Assembly (NCBI RefSeq): GCF_937873765.1
Contig: NZ_CALMZC010000055.1
Coordinates: forward strand, 44,544-108,543
Length of the DNA stretch: 64,000 nucleotides
Reading direction: 5' to 3'
Source of the DNA: an uncultured Thiothrix sp.
GTDB taxonomy: Bacteria > Pseudomonadota > Gammaproteobacteria > Thiotrichales > Thiotrichaceae
Part shown: positions 1-7,616 of the stretch, in pieces
How the letters are laid out: every line of letters starts with the position of its first letter
How positions within the stretch are numbered: the first letter of the stretch is position 1
Notes under the pieces: model-generated
Database searches by the model: none
What the model saw: the letters and a program-made list of their open reading frames with translations, nothing else
Told to the model about the DNA's origin: nothing
Translations under genes and position numbers: made by a program

Positions 1-363
1 CCTGAATTAAAGCTACTCATGCGTGTTAATCAAGAACTGGATGGTTTATTAGCTGTTGGTGCCTATATTCAACGTGGTGAGCGCAAACTGGAGGTTCAGC
101 GCTTTGATGCGGTTGCTAATTGGCTAATGCGTGAGGCGAATCGTGGTTTAACTATTAGCCGCTATAAAGGTTTGGGGGAAATGAACCCTGACCAGCTTTG
201 GGAAACCACGATGAATCCTGCTGCCCGACGTCTGATGCAGGTCAAGATTGAAGATGTTATTGGTGCGGATCAAATTTTTACAACACTGATGGGTGATCAA
301 GTAGAACCGCGCCGTGAGTTCATTGAGACGAATGCCCTAGCCGTGGAAAACTTAGATATTTAA
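1..363 (+). CDS. gyrB: DNA gyrase subunit B, C-terminal part (partial, starts before window)
   Basis: The reading frame is open from base 1 and gives the last 120 residues of GyrB. The ATPase subunit of DNA gyrase works with GyrA to introduce negative supercoils. The Toprim/C-terminal signature around [19 protein letters not shown] is diagnostic, and it is followed by the usual tail with RREFIE. The 5' part, with the GHKL ATPase and transducer domains, lies outside the window. gyrB normally sits in the dnaA-dnaN-recF-gyrB cluster, which would place the replication origin just upstream; that is inferred, not seen. The TAA stop shares its last base with a parS-like site. Confidence 0.97.
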   Translation, partial: PELKLLMRVNQELDGLLAVGAYIQRGERKLEVQRFDAVANWLMREANRGLTISRYKGLGEMNPDQLWETTMNPAARRLMQVKIEDVIGADQIFTTLMGDQVEPRREFIETNALAVENLDI

Positions 364-378
364 GTTCCACGTGAAACA
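363..378. promoter_or_regulatory. parS: parS centromere site (ParB-binding palindrome)
   Basis: The 16 bases AGTTCCACGTGAAACA match the bacterial parS consensus TGTTNCACGTGAAACA at every position except the first. The site overlaps the gyrB stop codon by one base. ParB binds such sites to load the partition complex, and in most bacteria they cluster around oriC, which fits the gyrB location. I found no second match of this quality among the other CACGTG motifs I noticed in the window. Confidence 0.8.
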
Positions 379-416
379 TTGAATTGTTTAGCACAAGTAA
401 ACCGATAGGTATAGGT

Positions 417-2453
417 ATGCATAATCCATTATTACAAACAGACGGGCTACCACAATTTAGTGCGATTCAAGCTGAACATGTAGAGCCAGCTTTGGAGCAA
501 GTGCTTAAAGATAATCGGGAATGGTTAGCAAGTCGCCTTGCAGCACCTATGCAGGCCTCTTGGGATAATTTGATTTACCCTTTAGATGAGGCAGGTGATC
601 GTTTAGAGCGTGTATGGTCGCCTGTGAGTCACTTAAATGCAGTGGCGAATACTGAGTCTTTACGTATAGCTTATAATGCCTGCTTGCCTAAATTAAGTGA
701 CTATCACACCGATATGGGGCAGAACCAAGCCTTATATGAGGCCGTTAAAGCGGTAGCGGATGCTGAGCCAAACTTGGAGTTGAGCCAAAAACATGCCTTA
801 GCTAGAAGCTTACTCTCCTTTCGTTTAAGTGGTGTCGCTTTACCTGAGGATAAAAAGCAACGTTATCGTGAAATAAGTCAGCAGCTTTCCAGCTTAAGCT
901 CAAAATTTTCTGACAATATTTTGGATGCAACCAATGCTTGGTTTAAGCAGGTTTCTGATTTAGCGCTGCTAAAAGGAATTCCTGAATCAGGGCTAGATAT
1001 GGCTCAGCAAGCAGCACAGCAGCGTCACCTAGACGGTTGGGTCTTTACCTTAGATTTTCCGAGCTATTATTCTGTTGTAGCCTATGCGGACAATCGAGAG
1101 CTGAGAGCAGAGCTTTATCGTGCTTACACGACGCGCGCTTCGGATTTAGGTACTAATTCTGCTTGGGATAATACCCAAACGATGCGTGATATCTTAAGAC
1201 TGCGCCAAGAAGAAGCCGAGTTATTGGGTTTTGCGAATTATGCAGAAGTGTCTTTAGCGATGAAAATGGCCGACACTACCCAAGAAGTCGTCGATTTCCT
1301 AGAGGACTTAGCTAAGCGTTGTAAACCGTTTGCAGAACTGGAGTTTGCTGAACTAAAGGTTTTTGCACAAGAGCAGCTAGGCATTAATGATGTACAGGCT
1401 TGGGATGTAACCTATATCAGTGAAAAAATGAAGGAAGCACGCTTTGACTTCACGGATGAGGATTTAAAACCTTATTTCCCAGTGAATAAGGTGATTCAGG
1501 GACTATTTGGTCTAGTAGAGCGTTTATATAGTGTGCGCATTCAGCAATCGACTGCAGTAGATGTTTGGCATCCTGATGTAACTTTCTATCAAGTTTATGA
1601 GCTGGATGGGAGTTTACGTGCAGAGTTCTATTTAGATCTTTATGCTCGCCAACATAAACGCGGTGGAGCATGGATGAGTGATTATTGTGGTCGGTTTAAA
1701 CGCAAAGATGGCGTACAAATTCCGGTCGCTTTTATGACCTGCAATGGGACTCCCCCAGTAGGTGATAAGCCAGCGCTCTTTACCCATGATGAGGTGGTGA
1801 CCTTATTTCATGAGTTTGGCCATGGTTTGCACCACATGCTCACTAAGGTTGATTATCCGGATATTGCAGGGATCAATGGTGTGGAGTGGGATGCTGTCGA
1901 GCTACCTAGCCAGTTTATGGAAAATTGGTGCTGGGAGCCTGAAGTGCTCAATATGATTTCTGGGCATTGGCAAACTGATGCACCGCTACCCAAAGACTTA
2001 TTCAATAAAATGCAAACTGCACGCCACTTCCAAACTGCTATGGCGATGGTACGGCAGTTAGAATTTGCCTTATTTGATATGCGCTTACACATGGATCCAC
2101 AAGCAGCCGAACCTAGGCGTTTGGAGCAAATACAATCAGAAGTACGAAAACAAGTAGCTGTGGTTCAGCCCCCTGTTTTTAATCGGATGGCTCATAGTTT
2201 CTCGCATATTTTTTCAGGTGGTTATGCAGCAGGTTATTACAGCTATAAATGGGCAGAAGTACTTTCAGCAGATGCCTATGCACGTTTTGAAGAAGAAGGT
2301 TTGTTTGCTGCTGAGGTGGGGCAAGCTTTCTTAGAGGAGATTTTACAAACAGGTGGTTCACGTCCGGCGATGGAGTCTTTCATCGCTTTTCGTGGGCGCA
2401 AGCCACACATTGATGCGCTGCTACGGCATAGTGGTTTGGTGCAAGCGGCTTGA
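417..2453 (+). CDS. prlC: Oligopeptidase A (M3 metallopeptidase)
   Basis: This is a cytoplasmic zinc endopeptidase of the M3/thimet family that degrades oligopeptides, including cleaved signal peptides. The 678-residue protein has the family length. The zinc motif HEFGH lies at residues 465-469. The N-terminus MHNPLL matches that of E. coli PrlC (MTNPLL), so I chose the ATG at 417, just after the bases ATAGGT, over the in-frame TTG at 384. The 3' end overlaps the TTG start of the next gene (TTGA), so the two are probably translationally coupled. Identity is firm; the ribosome binding site is weak. Confidence 0.95.
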   Translation: MHNPLLQTDGLPQFSAIQAEHVEPALEQVLKDNREWLASRLAAPMQASWDNLIYPLDEAGDRLERVWSPVSHLNAVANTESLRIAYNACLPKLSDYHTDMGQNQALYEAVKAVADAEPNLELSQKHALARSLLSFRLSGVALPEDKKQRYREISQQLSSLSSKFSDNILDATNAWFKQVSDLALLKGIPESGLDMAQQAAQQRHLDGWVFTLDFPSYYSVVAYADNRELRAELYRAYTTRASDLGTNSAWDNTQTMRDILRLRQEEAELLGFANYAEVSLAMKMADTTQEVVDFLEDLAKRCKPFAELEFAELKVFAQEQLGINDVQAWDVTYISEKMKEARFDFTDEDLKPYFPVNKVIQGLFGLVERLYSVRIQQSTAVDVWHPDVTFYQVYELDGSLRAEFYLDLYARQHKRGGAWMSDYCGRFKRKDGVQIPVAFMTCNGTPPVGDKPALFTHDEVVTLFHEFGHGLHHMLTKVDYPDIAGINGVEWDAVELPSQFMENWCWEPEVLNMISGHWQTDAPLPKDLFNKMQTARHFQTAMAMVRQLEFALFDMRLHMDPQAAEPRRLEQIQSEVRKQVAVVQPPVFNRMAHSFSHIFSGGYAAGYYSYKWAEVLSADAYARFEEEGLFAAEVGQAFLEEILQTGGSRPAMESFIAFRGRKPHIDALLRHSGLVQAA

Positions 2454-2914
2454 AGTCTTTTGCTCTGTTCTTAGTTATTTTTCTCTTAGGTGTGTGCGGG
2501 TATCTTGCTTTACAAGGCAGGTTACCTTCTCAAGCAAACCTATCAACTCCGATTTATCTCGTCTCTCCCGAAACTTGCTTACTGAATAAAGGTATCTGTA
2601 CTGCAGGCAAAGCGCCGTTTCAACTCAGTTTAGAGCTAACTCCACAACCAGTACCTTTAATGAAGCCAGTACAGGTGAGGATGCAGCTACAGGGCTTAAA
2701 TAATCTGGCAAGTGCTAATCTTAAAATTGAAGGCGAAAATATGTATATGGGCTTTCAAACTGTGCAGCTAGCCAAGCTAAATGAAAGTGACTGGCAAGGA
2801 AACTTTAGCCTGCCCATTTGTAGCACATCTGAAATGCACTGGCGTGTAACTGCTAATTTAACTGCGCCACAGCAAGCTTATCAAGCCAGCTTTAAGTTGG
2901 TCACTCAGCGCTAA
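2450..2914 (+). CDS. Membrane-anchored hypothetical protein coupled to prlC
   Basis: This 154-residue protein starts at a TTG that overlaps the prlC stop. Residues 4-22 are a hydrophobic helix with few charges, either a signal anchor or an uncleaved signal. The rest looks like a small exported beta-sandwich with three cysteines, two of them in the segment ETCLLNKGIC. The stretch GENMYMGFQTVQL followed by WQGNFSLPICS recalls FixH/YtkA-like periplasmic domains that carry conserved methionines, but the match is only by eye. No function is assigned. The overlap with prlC suggests joint expression. Confidence 0.7.
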   Translation: MKSFALFLVIFLLGVCGYLALQGRLPSQANLSTPIYLVSPETCLLNKGICTAGKAPFQLSLELTPQPVPLMKPVQVRMQLQGLNNLASANLKIEGENMYMGFQTVQLAKLNESDWQGNFSLPICSTSEMHWRVTANLTAPQQAYQASFKLVTQR

Positions 2915-3056
2915 TTCAGCTTAATCTGAATCCTACCTGAGCCGTTTTCAAGGCTTAAACCATCAAGCCTATAAACCTGATTCCCCATCGGTTTTTGGTA
3001 GCTATTTGCCTGAAAATTCGCTTAGATAAGCTATACCAACAAACCCCACACAACTA

Positions 3057-3953
3057 ATGATTACAAAAATAATGGCCGCAGGCGGGTTTTGCCATGCTCT
3101 CAATTTAACTAAATTTTCTAGAGTTATTTTCTATGTGGGTGTAAGTTGCAGCACATTAGCTAGTTATGCTGCAATGGATTTAATTATCTTTGATGCAGGA
3201 TCTACTTCAACTAAGGTAGTTGTTTCTACGCTTACCTCTTCATTAAATAAAAAAAACTTGCTCTTAAAAGCTCACATTCCAGCAGGTATGGAGTTAACTA
3301 CACAAGCTATTGAGTGGCGGATTCATGACCGCAAAGGCGTACCGGTACGGCAACTACAAGGGCAAGAGCAAGTTGTGCAACTAGATCAAGGTGACTATCA
3401 AGTACAGCTTAGTATTGGTCAATTCACTGCCACTAAACTATTAACAGTGAAAGCAGATACACGGACTAAATCTTATTTTAAGGCCAATATTGGACGTCTA
3501 GTCATTACGGCCAATCACTTAGCAGATTGGTCGATCACCAATGTAAGTTATCCCGATATTAGTTTTAACTTTAAAGCAAGTCAGCAAGTAGATACTTGGG
3601 TTCCAAATGGATTTTATGAGATTACTCTTACGCAGAGTGGTGTGAAGCGTCGTCAAGTAGTGAACGTGCTAGCAGGCGAAATCAATGTACTAAATATGGA
3701 TATTCCCTTAGTAGAAGTTAACCTAATCGCTGTGGAGAACAAGCAACCTTTATTTAGGCCAGTGGAATGGTTAGTCTTTCGCCTAGAGAGAGGTGAGCGC
3801 CATTATGTAGGTAGCTATCACCAGCACTCACAAGGTATTACTATACCTGTTGGTTACTATGAAGTGGTAGCAACCCATGCTTCAAGGGTGCGCAGCCGAC
3901 AATTTTGGGTAAAAGAAAATACAAGTAATCGAGTTGTTTTGGCAATGGATTAA
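3057..3953 (+). CDS. Secreted protein with repeated beta-sandwich modules, unknown function
   Basis: The 298-residue product is not assigned to a named family. A hydrophobic segment near residues 23-40, ending in SYAA, looks like a late signal peptide, so translation may start further in than the ATG used here; no good ribosome binding site precedes 3057. The mature part contains about three similar units of 70-80 residues. Each has a pattern like W-x-hydrophobic, then GxYxV or GFYEITL or GYYEVVA, then a charged RRQ/RSRQ strand. This resembles carboxypeptidase-regulatory-like or PEGA-like beta repeats of surface proteins. It stands alone and converges on yrdA. Confidence 0.65.
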   Translation: MITKIMAAGGFCHALNLTKFSRVIFYVGVSCSTLASYAAMDLIIFDAGSTSTKVVVSTLTSSLNKKNLLLKAHIPAGMELTTQAIEWRIHDRKGVPVRQLQGQEQVVQLDQGDYQVQLSIGQFTATKLLTVKADTRTKSYFKANIGRLVITANHLADWSITNVSYPDISFNFKASQQVDTWVPNGFYEITLTQSGVKRRQVVNVLAGEINVLNMDIPLVEVNLIAVENKQPLFRPVEWLVFRLERGERHYVGSYHQHSQGITIPVGYYEVVATHASRVRSRQFWVKENTSNRVVLAMD

Positions 3954-3960
3954 AGAGAAA

Positions 3961-3984
3961 ACAGCAGCTTTAGGAAGCTGCTGT
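3961..3984 (-). terminator. Terminator hairpin at the end of the speA-yrdA operon
   Basis: A perfect 10-bp stem (ACAGCAGCTT / AAGCTGCTGT) has the loop TAGG. Read on the minus strand it is followed by TTTTCTCTTT, as expected for a rho-independent terminator. The stem overlaps the last codons and stop of yrdA. It could also stop transcripts of the converging gene on the plus strand. Confidence 0.75.
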
Positions 3985-4503
3985 GCGTTGAGCTAATTTG
4001 ACGTAGTAAGCAGAAGAATAAGTAAAAAAGGCTCGCTCTTTATCAGTAATGGGTCTGAACTGTTTGACGGGGCTACCTGCGTATAAATAACCACTTTCAA
4101 GTTGCTTGCCAGGTGGTACTAGGCTACCAGCGGCAATAATAGTTTCATCGGGCACAACAGCCCCATCCATCACAATCGCACCCATCCCGATCAGACAACG
4201 ATTGCCAATCGTACAGGCATGCAGAATGGCTTTATGCCCAACAATCACATCATCACCAATAGTTAAAGCAAGGCCTTCGGGTGTGGTAAATGGTCCACCA
4301 TGAGTGACATGCAAGATGGAACCATCCTGAATATTGGTGCGCTCACCAATGTTAATCGGGTTAATATCCGCCCGAATCACTACCATCGGCCAAACAGAGC
4401 AGCCTGCACCTAAACTTGCACGGCCACTAACATAAGCTGATTCATCGATCCAAGCTGTGGGATCAATTTGGGGGTAATGGCCTTCAAAGGCTTTAATCGT
4501 CAT
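3970..4503 (-). CDS. yrdA: Gamma-carbonic anhydrase family hexapeptide-repeat protein
   Basis: This 177-residue left-handed beta-helix protein is close to E. coli YrdA throughout. Examples are the NIQDGSILHVTH segment with a metal-type histidine, VGHKAILHACTIGNRCLIGMG with further histidines, and LESGYLYAGSPVKQ. The family resembles gamma-class carbonic anhydrases, but enzymatic activity of YrdA itself is not well established. I chose the ATG at 4503 (MTIKAFEG) because the reading frame upstream of it overlaps ycgL and does not resemble the family. The gap to the upstream ycgL is one base, so both belong to the minus-strand speA operon. Confidence 0.93.
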   Translation of the reverse strand: MTIKAFEGHYPQIDPTAWIDESAYVSGRASLGAGCSVWPMVVIRADINPINIGERTNIQDGSILHVTHGGPFTTPEGLALTIGDDVIVGHKAILHACTIGNRCLIGMGAIVMDGAVVPDETIIAAGSLVPPGKQLESGYLYAGSPVKQFRPITDKERAFFTYSSAYYVKLAQRTAAS

Positions 4504-4504
4504 T

Positions 4505-4750
4505 TTAGCAAGCCTTTTCTTCACCCGGAGGTAGCTGCAAGTAAAAGCCATTTTCTTGAATATTGCGTTTTACTTCACTGGCTTCCGCTAAGACCATTTT
4601 GCGTTCAGACGAAAGCTCAAATTCAAATGAGAACTCAGCCTCTCCAAACAACTTTAATAAGGAAACAGGTACTTGGGAAAAATCGTCACGTTGCGGTAGG
4701 AATAGATAAGTCTGCTGTTTACGCCGACTCCGGTAAACATAACATTGCAT
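4505..4750 (-). CDS. ycgL: YcgL domain protein
   Basis: The 81-residue protein belongs to the YcgL (DUF709) family of small gammaproteobacterial proteins. Recognisable parts are the start MQCYVYRSRRKQQTYLF, the block DDFSQVP and the end GFYLQLPP. The molecular role of the family is not known to me. An AAGGA motif seven bases upstream supports the ATG at 4750. It lies 12 bases downstream of the membrane protein gene and one base before yrdA, so it is an internal gene of an operon. Confidence 0.92.
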   Translation of the reverse strand: MQCYVYRSRRKQQTYLFLPQRDDFSQVPVSLLKLFGEAEFSFEFELSSERKMVLAEASEVKRNIQENGFYLQLPPGEEKAC

Positions 4751-4762
4751 TAGGCTGTCCTT

Positions 4763-5440
4763 TTATTCGCGGGTCATTACTTCGCTAGAGATTATATCTG
4801 CAAAGCTAACCTTATGCTCTACCAAGCCACCATTTACTCGCCGCTCGATGCGTAAAGCATCGGCTTCAGAACCCAATAATTTACCTTCATATTGCCGACG
4901 ATCTTTTTGTGTAAGGCGAACATATTGTCCCTGATAATCTATTAACTCCCTAGGTTCTACCGATTTGTAAGACATGCTAAATAAAGCCGTTTTAGGTAAT
5001 TCTTTGCCAGTAGGTAAAGGAGCCGCTGGTTTGCTTGGGTCGTTGTTAGCGGTATAGCTAGTAGTCGTTGCTTGAGGATTAACGTTAGGTAATTTAACAG
5101 TGACCGTTTCTTGGTGAAAAGGTAGCTCGCCAGTAGCAACAGGCTCAGCTACTTGTTTAGAAGGAAGTTGAATACCAGCTTGTTTCGCATATTGATAAAC
5201 TTGGTTGTCAGCTCCAGCAAACCAAGTCGTAATAGCAAGTAATAAACCAATAAAACCTGCCATGACCCAACCGTAGACTTGATGCCACACACTAGGTAAG
5301 ACTAGGATATTGGCGATAGGCATAACCGCGACAACACCGGTCAAAAAGTGGTGTGCAAAGCCGGCAATAATTACCCTTAACCAGCTTATTAAAAATAACA
5401 ATAGCCCTATTGCGAACGCAATAATTAATAGATACTCCAC
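4763..5440 (-). CDS. Two-helix inner-membrane protein with Sm-like C-terminal domain, unknown
   Basis: This 225-residue protein starts at GTG, preceded by AGAGGA at a good distance. It has an N-terminal membrane helix (about residues 3-27) and a second hydrophobic stretch (about 30-75, probably one or two passes). A low-complexity Pro/Thr/Ala linker follows (about 95-145). The compact C-terminal region (about 165-222) has the pattern GQYVRLTQKDRRQYEGKL...VSFADIISSEV, which looks like a small SH3/Sm-type barrel. I do not recognise a named family. It lies between speA (20-base gap) and ycgL, so it is probably co-transcribed with arginine decarboxylase. Confidence 0.7.
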   Translation of the reverse strand: MEYLLIIAFAIGLLLFLISWLRVIIAGFAHHFLTGVVAVMPIANILVLPSVWHQVYGWVMAGFIGLLLAITTWFAGADNQVYQYAKQAGIQLPSKQVAEPVATGELPFHQETVTVKLPNVNPQATTTSYTANNDPSKPAAPLPTGKELPKTALFSMSYKSVEPRELIDYQGQYVRLTQKDRRQYEGKLLGSEADALRIERRVNGGLVEHKVSFADIISSEVMTRE

Positions 5441-5460
5441 AGCAAATCCTCTGAGTACTT

Positions 5461-7359
5461 TTAATCTTCTAAGTAAGTATAACCGATTAAACCTGCTTCA
5501 ATTTCGCGCAGCAGCATTTTCTGACGATCGGTATTATCGACGGCAGACGCTAATTTCTTACGGCATTGTGCTAATAAATCTTTCGGTTCAAAATGGATTG
5601 AACGTAAGAGTTCATCAATCGTATCGCCGCGTTCTGGCTCACTGATTTGATAGCTACCATCAGGAAACAGTTCCACATTGATGGAATCAGTATCACCGAA
5701 TAAATTGTGCAAATCGCCCAAGATTTCTTGGTAAGCTCCCACCATAAAGATGCCAAGTAAGTAGGTGTCTTCTGGTTTCAGAGCATGCAGAGGTAAAGTG
5801 GTTTCTAGGCGTCCATTTTCGACATAACGCTCAATGGTGCCATCTGAGTCACAGGTTAAATCTTGCAAAGTGACGCGGCGCGTTGGTGCTTCATTCAGAC
5901 AATGCAAAGGCATAATTGGAAAGATTTGATCAATCGCCCAAGCATCTGGCATGGATTGGAAAAGTGAGAAGTTACAGAAGTATTTATCCGCTAAACGCTC
6001 ACGTAGATTGGCTTGAATTTCGCTTTCAAGTGAATTAAAAATTTCAGGGTTGGCAATCAATTTTTGACTAATCGCCCGATGCAAGCTTTCGGCTTGGGCA
6101 CGTTGTTGTAGGTTAATTGCCCCATGTGCATACAAACCATGAGCCTCTCCTAGCCAATAAGCTGCATCATGATAAATCTCAGAAGGTGGTAAGGTATTTA
6201 AGTTTTGGAGTAAACGATATAGATTATGCAGAATGGTAGGGTCTGCTTCTTGTGGCTTTTGAATAACTGGGACTGGCTCAGGTTGTTCTGGATCAGTATC
6301 AATTACATTTGTAATCAGCACAGCATGATGGGCTGTCATACCACGTCCGGATTCGGTAATAAAATCAGGCATGGGCACATTATAATCTTCACAGGCATCT
6401 AGAACACTGCGTACTACCGTGTTTGCGTATTCCTGTAAGGTATAATTGATGGAGCATTCACTACGCGAGCGTGAGCCTTCGTAATCGACACCCAAACCAC
6501 CACCTACATCGACAACACGAATATTCGCACCGAGTTGGTGTAACTCTGCAAAATAGCGGCTCGCCTCACGCATGCCGCGTTGAATATCTTGAATATTTGC
6601 AATCTGTGAACCCATATGAAAATGCAAGAGTTGTAAGCAATCGAGTTTACCAGCTTGCTTGAGGGTATCGAGCATATGCAGTGCTTGTGCTGCGGATAGT
6701 CCAAATTTGGATTTCTCCCCACCTGTGTTTTGCCATTTACCTTTGCCTAATGAATACAAGCGTACCCGAATCCCTAGCAAGGGTTCGATTTGTAGCTTTT
6801 CGGCTTCTTCTAGAGTCTCTACAAGTTCAGAAGGTTTTTCGACCACAATATAAATCTTATGCCCCATTTGCCGACCGATCAGGGCAAGGCGTAAATATTC
6901 GCGATCTTTGTAACCATTACAGACAATGGTACAGCCTTCTGGTGCTGAGCCAAGTACGGCCATGAGCTCAGGTTTACTACCAGCCTCTAAACCCACTTGC
7001 TGTTTGCCTCCAGCTAGAATCTGCTGTACAACGCTGCGCTGTTGATTGACCTTGATGGGGTAAATAGCAGTATAGCGGCTAGAGCGGCCTGATTCGGCAA
7101 TCGCTTTATTGAAGGCAATTTGTAGGCGTTGTACGCGATCATGTAAAACATTCACAAAGCGTACTAATAGGGGAAAGCGCATCCCATTTTCTTGGTTAAC
7201 ACGCTGAGCGAATGCATACAAATCCACTTGTTGCTGACTGTGCGGCAAGCACATGGCCACATGACCTTGGTCATTAATATCAAAATAACCATTGCCCCAA
7301 TTACGAATTCGATAAAGCTGGCGGGCAGAATCCAGATTCCAAGTGCTGTCTGTACGCAT
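5461..7359 (-). CDS. speA: Biosynthetic arginine decarboxylase
   Basis: This PLP enzyme converts arginine to agmatine, the first step of the agmatine route to putrescine and spermidine. The 632-residue length equals the usual size. Visible signatures are the PLP-lysine segment TAIYPIKVNQQRSVV, the phosphate-binding region VVDVGGGLGVDYEG and the C-terminal ESGRGMTAHHAVLI block. The start is the ATG at 7359 (MRTDSTWNL); the extra upstream codons do not look like the family. It heads a minus-strand operon with the membrane protein, ycgL and yrdA, and is divergent from phaC. No agmatine deiminase or agmatinase gene is in the window. Confidence 0.96.
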   Translation of the reverse strand: MRTDSTWNLDSARQLYRIRNWGNGYFDINDQGHVAMCLPHSQQQVDLYAFAQRVNQENGMRFPLLVRFVNVLHDRVQRLQIAFNKAIAESGRSSRYTAIYPIKVNQQRSVVQQILAGGKQQVGLEAGSKPELMAVLGSAPEGCTIVCNGYKDREYLRLALIGRQMGHKIYIVVEKPSELVETLEEAEKLQIEPLLGIRVRLYSLGKGKWQNTGGEKSKFGLSAAQALHMLDTLKQAGKLDCLQLLHFHMGSQIANIQDIQRGMREASRYFAELHQLGANIRVVDVGGGLGVDYEGSRSRSECSINYTLQEYANTVVRSVLDACEDYNVPMPDFITESGRGMTAHHAVLITNVIDTDPEQPEPVPVIQKPQEADPTILHNLYRLLQNLNTLPPSEIYHDAAYWLGEAHGLYAHGAINLQQRAQAESLHRAISQKLIANPEIFNSLESEIQANLRERLADKYFCNFSLFQSMPDAWAIDQIFPIMPLHCLNEAPTRRVTLQDLTCDSDGTIERYVENGRLETTLPLHALKPEDTYLLGIFMVGAYQEILGDLHNLFGDTDSINVELFPDGSYQISEPERGDTIDELLRSIHFEPKDLLAQCRKKLASAVDNTDRQKMLLREIEAGLIGYTYLED

Positions 7360-7415
7360 ATTAATCCTGCTAAGTTTGAAATTATTTGCTGCAATTTGCG
7401 CAGAATACTCGCAAA

Positions 7416-7428
7416 GCCTCTTAGAGGC
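7416..7428. promoter_or_regulatory. Palindrome in the speA-phaC divergent spacer
   Basis: GCCTCTTAGAGGC is a perfect 6+1+6 palindrome in the 257-bp region between the divergent speA and phaC starts. It could be an operator or a short hairpin in the speA leader. I see no clear sigma-70 promoter that would decide between these. The rest of the spacer holds no other gene. Confidence 0.3.
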
Positions 7429-7616
7429 TATCTTCGTTATTTGCTCTAAGGTTTCCAAAGCAAAACTTGTTACCAAGCCCCCGGTATTTTTGCAGAAAAA
7501 CATCTTGTGCTAAGCATCAAAATGCTTATGATGCTGGCTTATCCTGTGCAACAGACGCACAAACCTCACCTCCTCTGCTGCTTTTCAGGGCCAAGCTAAC
7601 GGATAGGACGATACTT

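Noticed and set aside
2951..2970. AGGCTT/AAGCCT hairpin after the membrane protein gene
   Set aside because: The 6-bp stem is short and lacks a T-tract; not enough to call a terminator.
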